NCBI GenBank assembly: GCA_964551295.1
Contig: CAZKDJ010000094.1
Location: 1-15,006, forward strand
Length of the DNA stretch: 15,006 bases
Direction: 5' to 3'
DNA from: JAFGED01 sp964551295
GTDB lineage: Bacteria > Chloroflexota > Anaerolineae > B4-G1
Positions 6,385 to 13,428 of this stretch are shown here, in pieces. The notes beneath the pieces were generated by a model that saw nothing but the letters and a program-made list of their open reading frames with translations, searched no databases and was not told the origin of the DNA. How positions within the stretch are numbered: the stretch's first letter is position 1; each line of letters opens with the position of its first letter. Made by a program: the position numbers and the translations under genes.

Positions 6385-7460
6385 TGGCGGATTCACCTCA
6401 ACACCATCGCGCCCACAAAAAAGCTCGCCTGGGCCTGCAGCTTTGGGACGGGCTGGGAACCGCGCTGGTGAACCTGCTGGTGGTGTTTCTGGTCATCGTG
6501 TACCTGTTTCCCATCAGCTACATGGTCTTTACCGCTTTCAAGATGGATAGCCAATTCAGCGACATCAAGGCCCCCATCTGGCCGGCGCGAATTGTCACCT
6601 ATACCTACACGGGTGAGGATTACCCGCTCTACGAGGTGCCGACCGCAGGCAGCATCAAGAAATGGGCGCTGGTGGAAAGGCACCGCACTGAAAGCACGTT
6701 CGTCAATCCGGCCAACCCTGAGACCGGTCCGATCACCTGGGAGGGAAGCTGGCGCACGCTGGATCCGGTGTACGAGTTCTATCCGGCGTTTGAGAATTTT
6801 GCTTACCTTTGGGCGACGATCAATTATCCCAGGCTGGTGTGGAACACGGTAAAGGTGACGATGCTGAGTGGCATCGGCGTCATGATATCCTCCATCCTGG
6901 TCGCCTACGGATTCTCGCGCTTCCGCATTCCCGGCGGCAACCTGCTCTTCATCCTGCTCATCGCCACGGTCCTCATCCCCGAAAAGATCACCCTGATTCC
7001 GACCTATTACATGTTTACGCGCATACTGAACTGGAACGGCACGTACTACCCGCTGATTGTACCCCACCTGTTTGGCAACGCGATCCTGATCTTTTTGCTG
7101 CGCCAGAATTTCAAGAGTATCCCCCGCGAGATGGAGGAGGCGGCCATGATCGATGGCGCCGGCCCGTTGCGTATTCTAACATCGGTGATCCTGCCCCAGT
7201 CGGGGCCGGTCATCACCACGGCGGCGCTGCTCCACTTCTTTTACGCGTGGAACGAACTGCGGCAGGCGTCCCTTTACCTGGGCATCTCCCCCGACCTGTA
7301 CACCCTGGCCTTCCGGGTGCAGCAGTACCAGAGCTACTTTGCGCCGCCCAACATGTTGCAGGTGAGCGCGCTGTTTGCCATGGCGATCCCGGTGCTCGTC
7401 CTCTTCCTCACCCAGCGTGAGTTCATGCACGAGGTGCTTATCACCGGATTGGAAAAGTAG
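6384..7460 (+). CDS. Carbohydrate ABC transporter permease, MalG/UgpE type, with large loop insertion
   Basis: This 358-residue partner permease begins at ATG 6384, overlapping the stop of the first permease; GAGG at 6376-6379 is its ribosome site. The first membrane helix covers about residues 26-51, and the remaining five run from about 150 to 345. The EAA loop is at 249-264 (EMEEAAMIDGAGPLRI). The C-terminus EVLITGLEK resembles the usual MalG-type ending (TGLTAGAVKG). The family is usually about 270-300 residues. The extra length sits between helices 1 and 2: residues about 55-135 form a polar, aromatic-rich stretch on the outer side (TYTYTGEDYPLYEVP, NPETGPITWEGSW). This insertion could contact the binding protein or sugar. 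Related insertions may occur in other environmental transporters, so novelty is uncertain. Confidence 0.93.
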   Translation: MADSPQHHRAHKKARLGLQLWDGLGTALVNLLVVFLVIVYLFPISYMVFTAFKMDSQFSDIKAPIWPARIVTYTYTGEDYPLYEVPTAGSIKKWALVERHRTESTFVNPANPETGPITWEGSWRTLDPVYEFYPAFENFAYLWATINYPRLVWNTVKVTMLSGIGVMISSILVAYGFSRFRIPGGNLLFILLIATVLIPEKITLIPTYYMFTRILNWNGTYYPLIVPHLFGNAILIFLLRQNFKSIPREMEEAAMIDGAGPLRILTSVILPQSGPVITTAALLHFFYAWNELRQASLYLGISPDLYTLAFRVQQYQSYFAPPNMLQVSALFAMAIPVLVLFLTQREFMHEVLITGLEK

Positions 7461-7467
7461 GTGGCTT

Positions 7468-8751
7468 ATGAAAAAAATCGCAGCCTGGCTCAAAACCACG
7501 GCCCGAGAGCTTGGAACCAAGTCTGCTGTGCGCAACGTCTTTTTCCTATGGCTGGCCTGGGTGTTCATCCTGATCGGTTTTCAGGCCCTGGCGTCGGCCC
7601 GCCTCCGCCCTGAGCGGCCCGACCGGGTCCAGGAGTGGACGGTCACAGAGACGACGGCCACGGCGCAGAACGACAAGGTGTACCTGATCGAGCCTTTCTT
7701 GAACGACCAGGTGTGCTGGGATTCCGAGTTCTACCTCTCCATCGCCCTCGTAGGGTACGACGATCCACTGGTGCGCCAGGTGCCGAACACGGATCTATCC
7801 CTGAATTACGCCTTCATGCCTCTGTATCCGCACGTGATCCGCCTGGTGGCCTGGCCATTGCGCGTGCTCGGCTTGACGCCCATCGCCACGGCCTCCCTGG
7901 CCGGGGTGATTGTGTCGACCCTGGGCACGCTGGCGGCCATGCTGTCCCTGTACGATTTGGCGCGCGAGGAACTGGGCGATGCTGGCGGTATCCGCGCCGC
8001 TTTCTACCTGATCGTGTTTCCCTCCGGCTTTTTCCTGGCCCAGGTCTATACCGAGGGGCTGTTCGTTGGGCTGGCTTTCACCTGCCTGGCCATGATCCGC
8101 CGCAGGAAGCTGGCCTGGGCGGCGCTACTGGCGGCGCTCGCCACGTGGACCAAGGCGGCGGGCGCGGCGCTGATGATCCCGCTGGCCCTGCCCTGGATCA
8201 GGAACGGCGACTGGATGGAGCTCGACATGGAGTGGAGGCAGCTCTACTTCAAAGGTATCCCATGGAAGTCGCTGTGGAAGGCGCTCATTAGTCTGGCGCC
8301 GCTGGTCGCCTTTGCGGTGTGGAGGTTCTCCTATTGGGGCACGGCGTTCAGCCGCGTCGAGGAGCTGTTCTTCGGGCGCGGGTTCCTGTCGCTGGGCGTG
8401 TCGTACTACACATGGAGACAGGCATTCTGGTCGCTGTTCGGTCCCAACCCGCAGGCGGCGGCCTATTACGCCGTCGAGTTCGGTGCCATCGTGTTGGGCA
8501 TCGGGGCCTGCTTGGCTACCTGGAGGCGCTACCCGGGCCTGAGCGCGTACGGCCTGGCGGTGGTGCTGCTCTCGCTCTCCAGTGGCCCGGCCCAGGGCAT
8601 GCACCGCTATGTCCTGAGCGCGCCTTCGGTATTCCTGTTCCTCGGCCGCCTGGGCAAGCACCCGACCTTCGACCGCGCCTGGAGCATCATTAGCGTCCTG
8701 ATCATGGGGCTGTTCGCGATGATGTTCACCTACGATATGTGGGCAGGATAG
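7468..8751 (+). CDS. PIG-V-like membrane mannosyltransferase
   Basis: This 427-residue multi-membrane protein shows the PIG-V/GT-C signature: WDSEFYLSIALVGYD (84-98), with the likely catalytic acidic residues in the first outer loop, then YAFMPLYPHVIRL (114-126). About eight to ten hydrophobic segments follow. PIG-V enzymes transfer mannose from a polyprenyl-phosphate carrier, in eukaryotes onto GPI anchors. Bacterial homologues are thought to glycosylate lipids, proteins or cell-wall glycans. Here the acceptor is unknown. ATG 7468 is chosen because it follows the permease stop by seven bases and carries AGGTGG just upstream; an in-frame extension to 7375 would overlap the permease and lacks any match. 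A glycosyltransferase between the permeases and binding proteins of an importer is unusual. It may modify the surface-anchored binding proteins or share their sugar chemistry, but that is inference. A weak 5-bp stem follows the stop (8750-8765). Confidence 0.82.
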   Translation: MKKIAAWLKTTARELGTKSAVRNVFFLWLAWVFILIGFQALASARLRPERPDRVQEWTVTETTATAQNDKVYLIEPFLNDQVCWDSEFYLSIALVGYDDPLVRQVPNTDLSLNYAFMPLYPHVIRLVAWPLRVLGLTPIATASLAGVIVSTLGTLAAMLSLYDLAREELGDAGGIRAAFYLIVFPSGFFLAQVYTEGLFVGLAFTCLAMIRRRKLAWAALLAALATWTKAAGAALMIPLALPWIRNGDWMELDMEWRQLYFKGIPWKSLWKALISLAPLVAFAVWRFSYWGTAFSRVEELFFGRGFLSLGVSYYTWRQAFWSLFGPNPQAAAYYAVEFGAIVLGIGACLATWRRYPGLSAYGLAVVLLSLSSGPAQGMHRYVLSAPSVFLFLGRLGKHPTFDRAWSIISVLIMGLFAMMFTYDMWAG

Positions 8752-8775
8752 GCGCTGCTCCGCCTTCAATTTAGG

Positions 8776-8804
8776 TTGTCAGAATGGAACACGTGTGCTA
8801 TATT
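8776..8804 (+). promoter_or_regulatory. Separate promoter for the binding-protein genes
   Basis: TTGTCA at 8776-8781 and TATATT at 8799-8804 are separated by 17 bp, and TGC immediately before the -10 box makes it an extended -10. Transcription would begin near 8811, giving a leader of about 140 bases that includes the repeat region. A second promoter would let binding proteins be made in excess over the permeases, as is usual for ABC importers. Confidence 0.6.
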
Positions 8805-8821
8805 GAAAAAGAATTTCTCAT

Positions 8822-8910
8822 GCCAAGTCGCAGAGTTATCAAGACGCGATTTCTCACCGGGAATGCTGATTAGCCTTTTTTTTCTTGGCCTCTTTGCGCC
8901 TTTGCGTGAG
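8822..8910. repeat. Second, degenerate copy of the ACGCAAAGGCGC-type repeat
   Basis: GCGCCTTTGCGTGAG at 8896-8910 is the exact reverse complement of 5168-5182. At 8822-8835, GCCAAGTCGCAGAG differs by one base from 5181-5194 (GCCAAGACGCAGAG). The two halves are farther apart and pair less well than in the first copy, so this looks like a decayed relative. It lies in the leader of the first binding-protein gene, and the run of T at 8876-8883 falls between its halves. Confidence 0.6.
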
Positions 8911-8941
8911 ATCTTGATTTTGTAGCGTGATCCCAATAGCC

Positions 8942-8946
8942 AGGAG
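8942..8946 (+). promoter_or_regulatory. Ribosome-binding site choosing ATG 8953
   Basis: AGGAG directly abuts the ATG at 8947, which leaves no spacing, but lies six bases before the in-frame ATG at 8953. The second ATG is therefore the likely start. Confidence 0.65.
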
Positions 8947-8952
8947 ATGCAA

Positions 8953-10197
8953 ATGCACGACAACACTTCTCACGAAAAGATCGGGCGGATCAAGCGCATC
9001 TGGGCACTGGCCCTTCTGCTGTTCGCCACGGCCTGCAGTTGCGCCAAAGCGCCACCGCCCGCCGAACCGGTGACCATCACCTTCGCCTATCCCGATGCCG
9101 AAGAGGCGTACTATGAAACCCTGATCGCCGAGTTCAACGAGATCTACCCACACATCACTATCGAGGACGTCCCGGACTATAGCTTTAATGAAGACGTAGA
9201 CGCCTTTTTCGTCTCGCCCTTCGGCCTGAGCAATCTGCTGGAGCAAGAGGCTCTTTTGAACCTCGCCCCGCTCATTCAGCAGGACGACTCGTTCGATCTA
9301 GACGGCTTTTATCCCGCCACGCTGGAACTCTTTACCAGAGACGATCAACTATGGGCCATTCCCTCCGATGTGACAGTACGGGTGTTTTACTATAACCAGG
9401 ATCTGTTTGACCAGTATGACGTTCCCTACCCGCAGCCCGATTGGACATGGAGCGATTTCCTGGATACAGCACAGGCCTTGCGCGATCCCCAAGCCGATAT
9501 CTTTGGCTATGGATATGCCGACCAATATCTCGATCCCCTGACGTTTATCTACCAGAACGGAGGCAGCATCCTCGACGACACGCAGAACCCCACCCGCATG
9601 ACGTTTGACGACCCGCGAACCATCGAGGCGATGGAATGGTACGCCGCGCTGATACACGACCATAACGTCGCTCCCAGGCGCGGTCAGTTTTATGCGATAG
9701 GCGGGAACGTGCGCGCCGGCGTCTACTTGAACCAGATCGGCATGTGGATGGGTTGGATCGACGAGCGTGGCGGGAGCGGCGTAAGCTCTTCTGACTGGCC
9801 GGGAGAGTGGAAGATGCGTTGGGGAATGGTGCCTTTGCCCCGTGGTGAACAAGCCGCCGTGCTGGCTTCTACCAACGGGTACGCCATCTCTGCCGATACC
9901 CCGTACCCCAAGGCGTGTTGGCAGTGGATCACCTTCCTGAGCAGCCAAGTGCGGACGCCCTCCGATATGATTCCGCCGCGCAGGTCGCTGGCCGAATCTG
10001 CCGAGTACAGAGCACTCGTCGGCGATAACGTCGTCAGTGTCGCTCAAGCGTCTTTGGAAGATGCTGTGCTGCTTTCCCCAACGCTGATCGAATTTGGGGA
10101 TATCTCGATATACGGGCGTGCTATCGATGCCATCGTTACCGGGAATGTCCCAGCCCAGGAGGCATTGACCCGAGCGCAAAAACAGGCCGAGGACTGA
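8953..10197 (+). CDS. Lipoprotein carbohydrate-binding protein, first paralogue
   Basis: This 414-residue extracellular solute-binding protein (family 1 type) belongs to the importer encoded just upstream. It has a basic N-terminus (IGRIKRIW), a hydrophobic stretch ALALLLF and a lipobox ending ATAC, with the lipidated cysteine at about residue 28, so it should be anchored to the outer face of the membrane. The mature part begins with VTITFAYPDAEEAYYETLI and has family features such as LWAIPSDVTVRVFYYNQDLF and the sugar-binder hallmark PDWTWSDFLDTAQAL. It is closely similar along its whole length to the next gene, with shared blocks such as QNPTRMT, EWYAAL, HDHNVAP and ALTRAQKQAE, so the two arose by tandem duplication. 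The gene has its own promoter. It is cytosine/guanine-poorer than the flanking enzyme genes. Ligand is unknown. Confidence 0.92.
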   Translation: MHDNTSHEKIGRIKRIWALALLLFATACSCAKAPPPAEPVTITFAYPDAEEAYYETLIAEFNEIYPHITIEDVPDYSFNEDVDAFFVSPFGLSNLLEQEALLNLAPLIQQDDSFDLDGFYPATLELFTRDDQLWAIPSDVTVRVFYYNQDLFDQYDVPYPQPDWTWSDFLDTAQALRDPQADIFGYGYADQYLDPLTFIYQNGGSILDDTQNPTRMTFDDPRTIEAMEWYAALIHDHNVAPRRGQFYAIGGNVRAGVYLNQIGMWMGWIDERGGSGVSSSDWPGEWKMRWGMVPLPRGEQAAVLASTNGYAISADTPYPKACWQWITFLSSQVRTPSDMIPPRRSLAESAEYRALVGDNVVSVAQASLEDAVLLSPTLIEFGDISIYGRAIDAIVTGNVPAQEALTRAQKQAED

Positions 10198-10220
10198 GAA
10201 CAGCCACGGCGTAACGAAAA

Positions 10221-10227
10221 GAGGAGG
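10221..10227 (+). promoter_or_regulatory. Strong ribosome-binding site of the second binding protein
   Basis: GAGGAGG lies five bases before ATG 10233, a near-perfect Shine-Dalgarno and the strongest in the operon. It predicts abundant translation of the second paralogue. Confidence 0.75.
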
Positions 10228-10232
10228 TCCAG

Positions 10233-11495
10233 ATGTTTCACAGGTACACACAAAAAAAGATCAGACAACTCACGCACACAGGGATGCTGCTTTTACTGCT
10301 GATGGTTCCCACAGCTTGCAGTGGTGACAAGCGAGGGAGGCTACCCTCCGAACCGGTGACTATCACGTTTGACTACCCCGACGCCGAAGCTGCTTACTAT
10401 GAGGAATTGATCGCCGAGTTTAACGAGGTCTACTCCCAGGTTACCGTCGTGGACGTTGAAGACAACCGTGACGACGACGGCCCGAACCCGGACGTCTTTT
10501 TCACCTCGCCCTTCGAATTGAGCGATCAACTGGAGGAGAGGGCGATCCTGAGCTTGGACCCGCTCATTCAGCAAGATGAGACTTTTGTCCTGTCAGATTA
10601 TTATCCCGGCACGGTGGAGCAATTTACCTGGGAAGACAAGCTGTGGGCCGTCCCTGCCGGCGTAAGCGTGATGGTGCTCTATTACAACAAAGACCTGTTC
10701 GATCAATCCGGTGTTCCCTATCCCGAACCTGGATGGACCTGGGACGACTTTTTGGACGCGGCCCAAGCCATACGCGATCCTATGGATGATATCTACGGCT
10801 ACGGAGATATCGACGAATACTTTGATCCCCTCATATTCATCTACCTGCACGGCGGGAGTATCACAGACAGCATGCAAAATCCTACCCGCATGACGTACGA
10901 CGACCCGCAAACGATCGAGGCGCTGGAGTGGTACGCTGCGTTGCTACACGACCACAACGTCGCTCCGCAGCGCCCCCAGTTCGAAGAGATAGGAGGGAAC
11001 GTGATGGCTGGCGTCTACGGGAACCGAGTTGGTATGTGGATAGACTGGATCGATGAGCGAGGAGGGAGCAGCGACTCAGGCGATGATTGGCCAGCGCTGT
11101 GGAAGATGCGTTGGGGGATGTCGCCGTTGCCGCTTGGCGAACAGGCGACCATACCGATGTTTGTCAGTGGGTATGCCATCTCCTCCGATACGGCTCATCC
11201 CGAGGCTTGTTGGGAGTGGATCGCCTTCATGCAAGATCAGACGCGGGTTCCCTTCGACATGATACCAGCGCGCAAATCGCTAGCCGAGTCTGATGAGTAT
11301 AGGGAACAGGTCGGCAGCGACGTCGTTGATACCGCTCAGGCATCTTTGGAAGATGCCCTTCCGCTCTCTCCGGCGCTGTTCGAGTTCATAGACTTTAACA
11401 TCTATGGGACCGCCATCTATGCCATCGGCAATGGGAATATAACGGCCCAAGAGGCACTGACCCGCGCCCAGAAGCAGGCTGAGAGCAGGGATTAG
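10233..11495 (+). CDS. Lipoprotein carbohydrate-binding protein, second paralogue
   Basis: This 420-residue protein is a paralogue of the preceding gene, 35 bases downstream with no terminator between. A basic N-terminus (HRYTQKKIRQ), the hydrophobic GMLLLLLMV and a lipobox PTAC place the lipidated cysteine at about residue 29. The mature domain keeps the same order of blocks: VTITFDYPDAEAAYYEELI, LWAVPAGVSVMVLYYNKDLF, PGWTWDDFLDAAQAI, DWIDERGG, and a C-terminal ALTRAQKQAES. The lipoprotein linker and a short stretch near residue 75 (DNRDDDGPNPD) differ most and account for a small length difference. Two binding proteins for one permease pair could widen the ligand range or tune affinity. A pseudogene is unlikely because the frame is intact and the ribosome site is strong. 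The ligand is not deducible. Confidence 0.92.
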   Translation: MFHRYTQKKIRQLTHTGMLLLLLMVPTACSGDKRGRLPSEPVTITFDYPDAEAAYYEELIAEFNEVYSQVTVVDVEDNRDDDGPNPDVFFTSPFELSDQLEERAILSLDPLIQQDETFVLSDYYPGTVEQFTWEDKLWAVPAGVSVMVLYYNKDLFDQSGVPYPEPGWTWDDFLDAAQAIRDPMDDIYGYGDIDEYFDPLIFIYLHGGSITDSMQNPTRMTYDDPQTIEALEWYAALLHDHNVAPQRPQFEEIGGNVMAGVYGNRVGMWIDWIDERGGSSDSGDDWPALWKMRWGMSPLPLGEQATIPMFVSGYAISSDTAHPEACWEWIAFMQDQTRVPFDMIPARKSLAESDEYREQVGSDVVDTAQASLEDALPLSPALFEFIDFNIYGTAIYAIGNGNITAQEALTRAQKQAESRD

Positions 11496-11537
11496 TCACA
11501 CTGGCATCACGCGGTATCCGCCGCAGCCAAGTCCTTT

Positions 11538-11591
11538 GGACACGGATGAACACGGACGGCACGGATTTTTTCCTCCGTGTTTTCTGTGTCC
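11538..11591. repeat. Palindromic 'GGACACGGATGAACACGGA' intergenic repeat
   Basis: The left arm GGACACGGATGAACACGGA (11538-11556) is nearly the reverse complement of 11574-11591 (TCCGTGTTTTCTGTGTCC), with a few mismatches and one gap. The loop contains a T-run at 11566-11571. Repeats of this 'CACGGATGAACACGGA' type are common between genes in several environmental phyla. This one follows the second binding-protein gene and could fold in its 3' untranslated RNA, perhaps protecting the transcript. Confidence 0.7.
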
Positions 11592-11639
11592 GGAGAGATT
11601 CCGGCGCACGACACAAGTTTGTAGGGCAGTACTTTAGAA

Positions 11640-11680
11640 AACGCGCCGCCTGTCGACAGGCGGCGCGTTGTAACTTTTTC
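11640..11680. terminator. Bidirectional terminator built on a 30-bp perfect palindrome
   Basis: Positions 11640-11669 are a perfect palindrome centred on GTCGAC, so the RNA would form a GC-rich stem of at least 13 pairs. On the plus strand it is followed by GTAACTTTTTC; on the minus strand it is followed by a shorter T-run (the complement of AAAA at 11638-11641). It sits between convergent transcription units, the binding-protein gene and the acyl-CoA dehydrogenase, and probably ends both. Confidence 0.85.
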
Positions 11681-11691
11681 TAGCTCGTATC

Positions 11692-13419
11692 CTAAAACCC
11701 ATCAGTCAGCACGCTCTCCTTGACCTGCACTGGCGTCGGGTCGATGGCCCGCAGCACGTCGATGCGGGCGTGAATCTGGGGCAGCGTCGCGCCGATGTAG
11801 ACGCGGGCCAGATCGCGCTTGCGTTCAGATGTACGCCCGTCCTGCAAAACCAACCACGAGTTGAGCAGGTAGGCCGCCACCTCGACCGCGTCAGAGCCGT
11901 AATAGTCGACCGCTACCCGATCCGCCTCCTTCAGGTGGTCGATGCAGCGGTTGAACAGCGAGCCGGCTTCCTCCAACTTGGCCTTGAGGTCGGTCAGCTC
12001 CGCGCCATAGTCCTGGGAAGCGTAATCTTCCAGCAGGCCATCCAGCGCGTGGCCCATGATCCCGCCGATGGCGGCCACCACCTGCAGCTGGCTGGTGCCC
12101 TCGTAGATGTTGGTGATGCGCACGTCCCGGTAGTGGCGCTCGACGTTGAACTCGCGCATATAGCCGGTGCCACCGTGGACCTGCATGGCCTGGTAGCAGA
12201 CCCGGTTGCCCATCTCAGAGGCATGGTACTTGACGAGCGGCGTCAGCACGTCGGCCAAACGGCCGAGTTTCTTGAGCTTTTTGCGGCCCTCGCCCTCGAG
12301 TTGGCCGCGCTCTTTCAGCCGCTCGTACGCCTTCATCAGATCGACGTGGCGCGCGGTCTCGTAAACCAGCGCGCGGGTGGCCTCGATTTCGGCCCGCATC
12401 GAGAGCAGCATGCGGTAGACTGCCGGGATCTGGTCGATAGACGTATCGAATTGGACGCGCTTCCGGGCATACTGGTGCGCCTCGCGGTAGGCTGCCTCGG
12501 CGATGCCCAGCGCCTGGGCGGCGATGGCCAGCCGGGCGACGTTCATCATCGCCATGGCGTAGCGGATCAGGCCAAAGCGCTGCTTGCCGATCAGGCGGGC
12601 GGGCGTGTTACTGAACTGCATCTCGCAGGTGGGCGAGGCGTGCAGGCCCATCTTGTGCTCGGTGCGGCGGATGCGCACCGTCTCGTCGGCCTCGACCTCG
12701 AAGAAGGACAGCCCACGGGCATCCGTTGACCCCTCCTCGGAGCGGGCCAGCACCAACAGCACGTCGCTGCACCCGTTGGTGATGAAACGCTTGACGCCGT
12801 TGAGCCGCCACTCGCCGGTCTCCTCGTCGTAGGTGGCGCGCGTCTGCACGCTGCCCAGGTCGGAGCCGGCGTCCGGCTCGGTGAGCACCATCGCCCCGCC
12901 GACCAACTCGCCGGAGATGACGCGCGGCAGCACGCGTGCCTTCATCTCCTCATCGCCGTGCTCGGCGATCATCTTGGCCGCTATCTCCTGCAGGCCAAAG
13001 ACGGTCATCAGGCTGGCGTCGGCGCGGGAGATGATCTCGACCACCATCTGCAGGACCGTCTCCGGCAGGTTCATCCCGCCATATTCCCACGGCAGCGTCG
13101 CGCCGACGATATCGGCCTGGCGGAAAAAGTCCATCACCTCCAACGTCGCGTCGGCGTAGGTCACGCGGCTATCCTCACAAGAGACGCCCTCCTCGTCCGC
13201 CTCGGCGGCGCGCGGGGCAGCGCGGTTGGCGCAGATGTCGCCCACCACCTCCAGCATCAGCCGGTAGTTGTCCATCGCGTCGGCATAGTTGCGCGGCGCG
13301 GCGGCGTGCTCCTCGTGATAGCGGTAGCCATCCTCCAAGATACCAACGACCTCGCTCAGGTCGATCTTTTTCAGGTAGCGTTGTAGATCAAGGTTTTCTG
13401 TGAAAAAGTTCTCTGCCAT
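11692..13419 (-). CDS. Acyl-CoA dehydrogenase, long form (575 residues)
   Basis: This FAD enzyme oxidises an acyl-CoA to the 2-enoyl-CoA and passes electrons to the flavoprotein encoded beside it. An N-terminal helical domain (about 50-165) is followed by the beta domain with LTEPDAGSDLGS (179-190) and RFITNGCSD (211-219), then the C-terminal helical domain with VHGGTGYMREFNVERHYRD (414-432). The catalytic glutamate is E440 in IYEGTSQLQ. Typical short-chain enzymes have about 380 residues. The extra length here is an N-terminal extension and a C-terminal helical region (about 455-575) like that of the roughly 590-residue group with an added C-terminal domain. A charged insert (RKKLKKLGR, 379-387) precedes the HGGTG motif. 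AGGAG six bases before ATG 13419 overlaps the etfA stop. The chain length or branching of the substrate cannot be read from the sequence. Confidence 0.93.
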   Translation of the reverse strand: MAENFFTENLDLQRYLKKIDLSEVVGILEDGYRYHEEHAAAPRNYADAMDNYRLMLEVVGDICANRAAPRAAEADEEGVSCEDSRVTYADATLEVMDFFRQADIVGATLPWEYGGMNLPETVLQMVVEIISRADASLMTVFGLQEIAAKMIAEHGDEEMKARVLPRVISGELVGGAMVLTEPDAGSDLGSVQTRATYDEETGEWRLNGVKRFITNGCSDVLLVLARSEEGSTDARGLSFFEVEADETVRIRRTEHKMGLHASPTCEMQFSNTPARLIGKQRFGLIRYAMAMMNVARLAIAAQALGIAEAAYREAHQYARKRVQFDTSIDQIPAVYRMLLSMRAEIEATRALVYETARHVDLMKAYERLKERGQLEGEGRKKLKKLGRLADVLTPLVKYHASEMGNRVCYQAMQVHGGTGYMREFNVERHYRDVRITNIYEGTSQLQVVAAIGGIMGHALDGLLEDYASQDYGAELTDLKAKLEEAGSLFNRCIDHLKEADRVAVDYYGSDAVEVAAYLLNSWLVLQDGRTSERKRDLARVYIGATLPQIHARIDVLRAIDPTPVQVKESVLTDGF

Positions 13420-13428
13420 ATGATTCTC

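Noticed and set aside
7375..7467. Upstream in-frame extension of the mannosyltransferase
   Set aside because: It overlaps the end of the permease gene, is serine-rich and unlike any family N-terminus. ATG 7468 follows the permease stop directly.
8750..8771. Terminator after the mannosyltransferase
   Set aside because: Only a 5-bp AGGCG/CGCCT stem and a poor T-tract are present, too weak to call.
8947..8952. Start of the first binding protein at ATG 8947
   Set aside because: AGGAG abuts this ATG with no spacing; ATG 8953 has the proper six-base spacing.
11770..12729. Long plus-strand open frame antisense to the acyl-CoA dehydrogenase
   Set aside because: The opposite strand encodes a clear enzyme with catalytic motifs. 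Long antisense frames are expected in GC-rich genes, and the product shows no recognisable motif.
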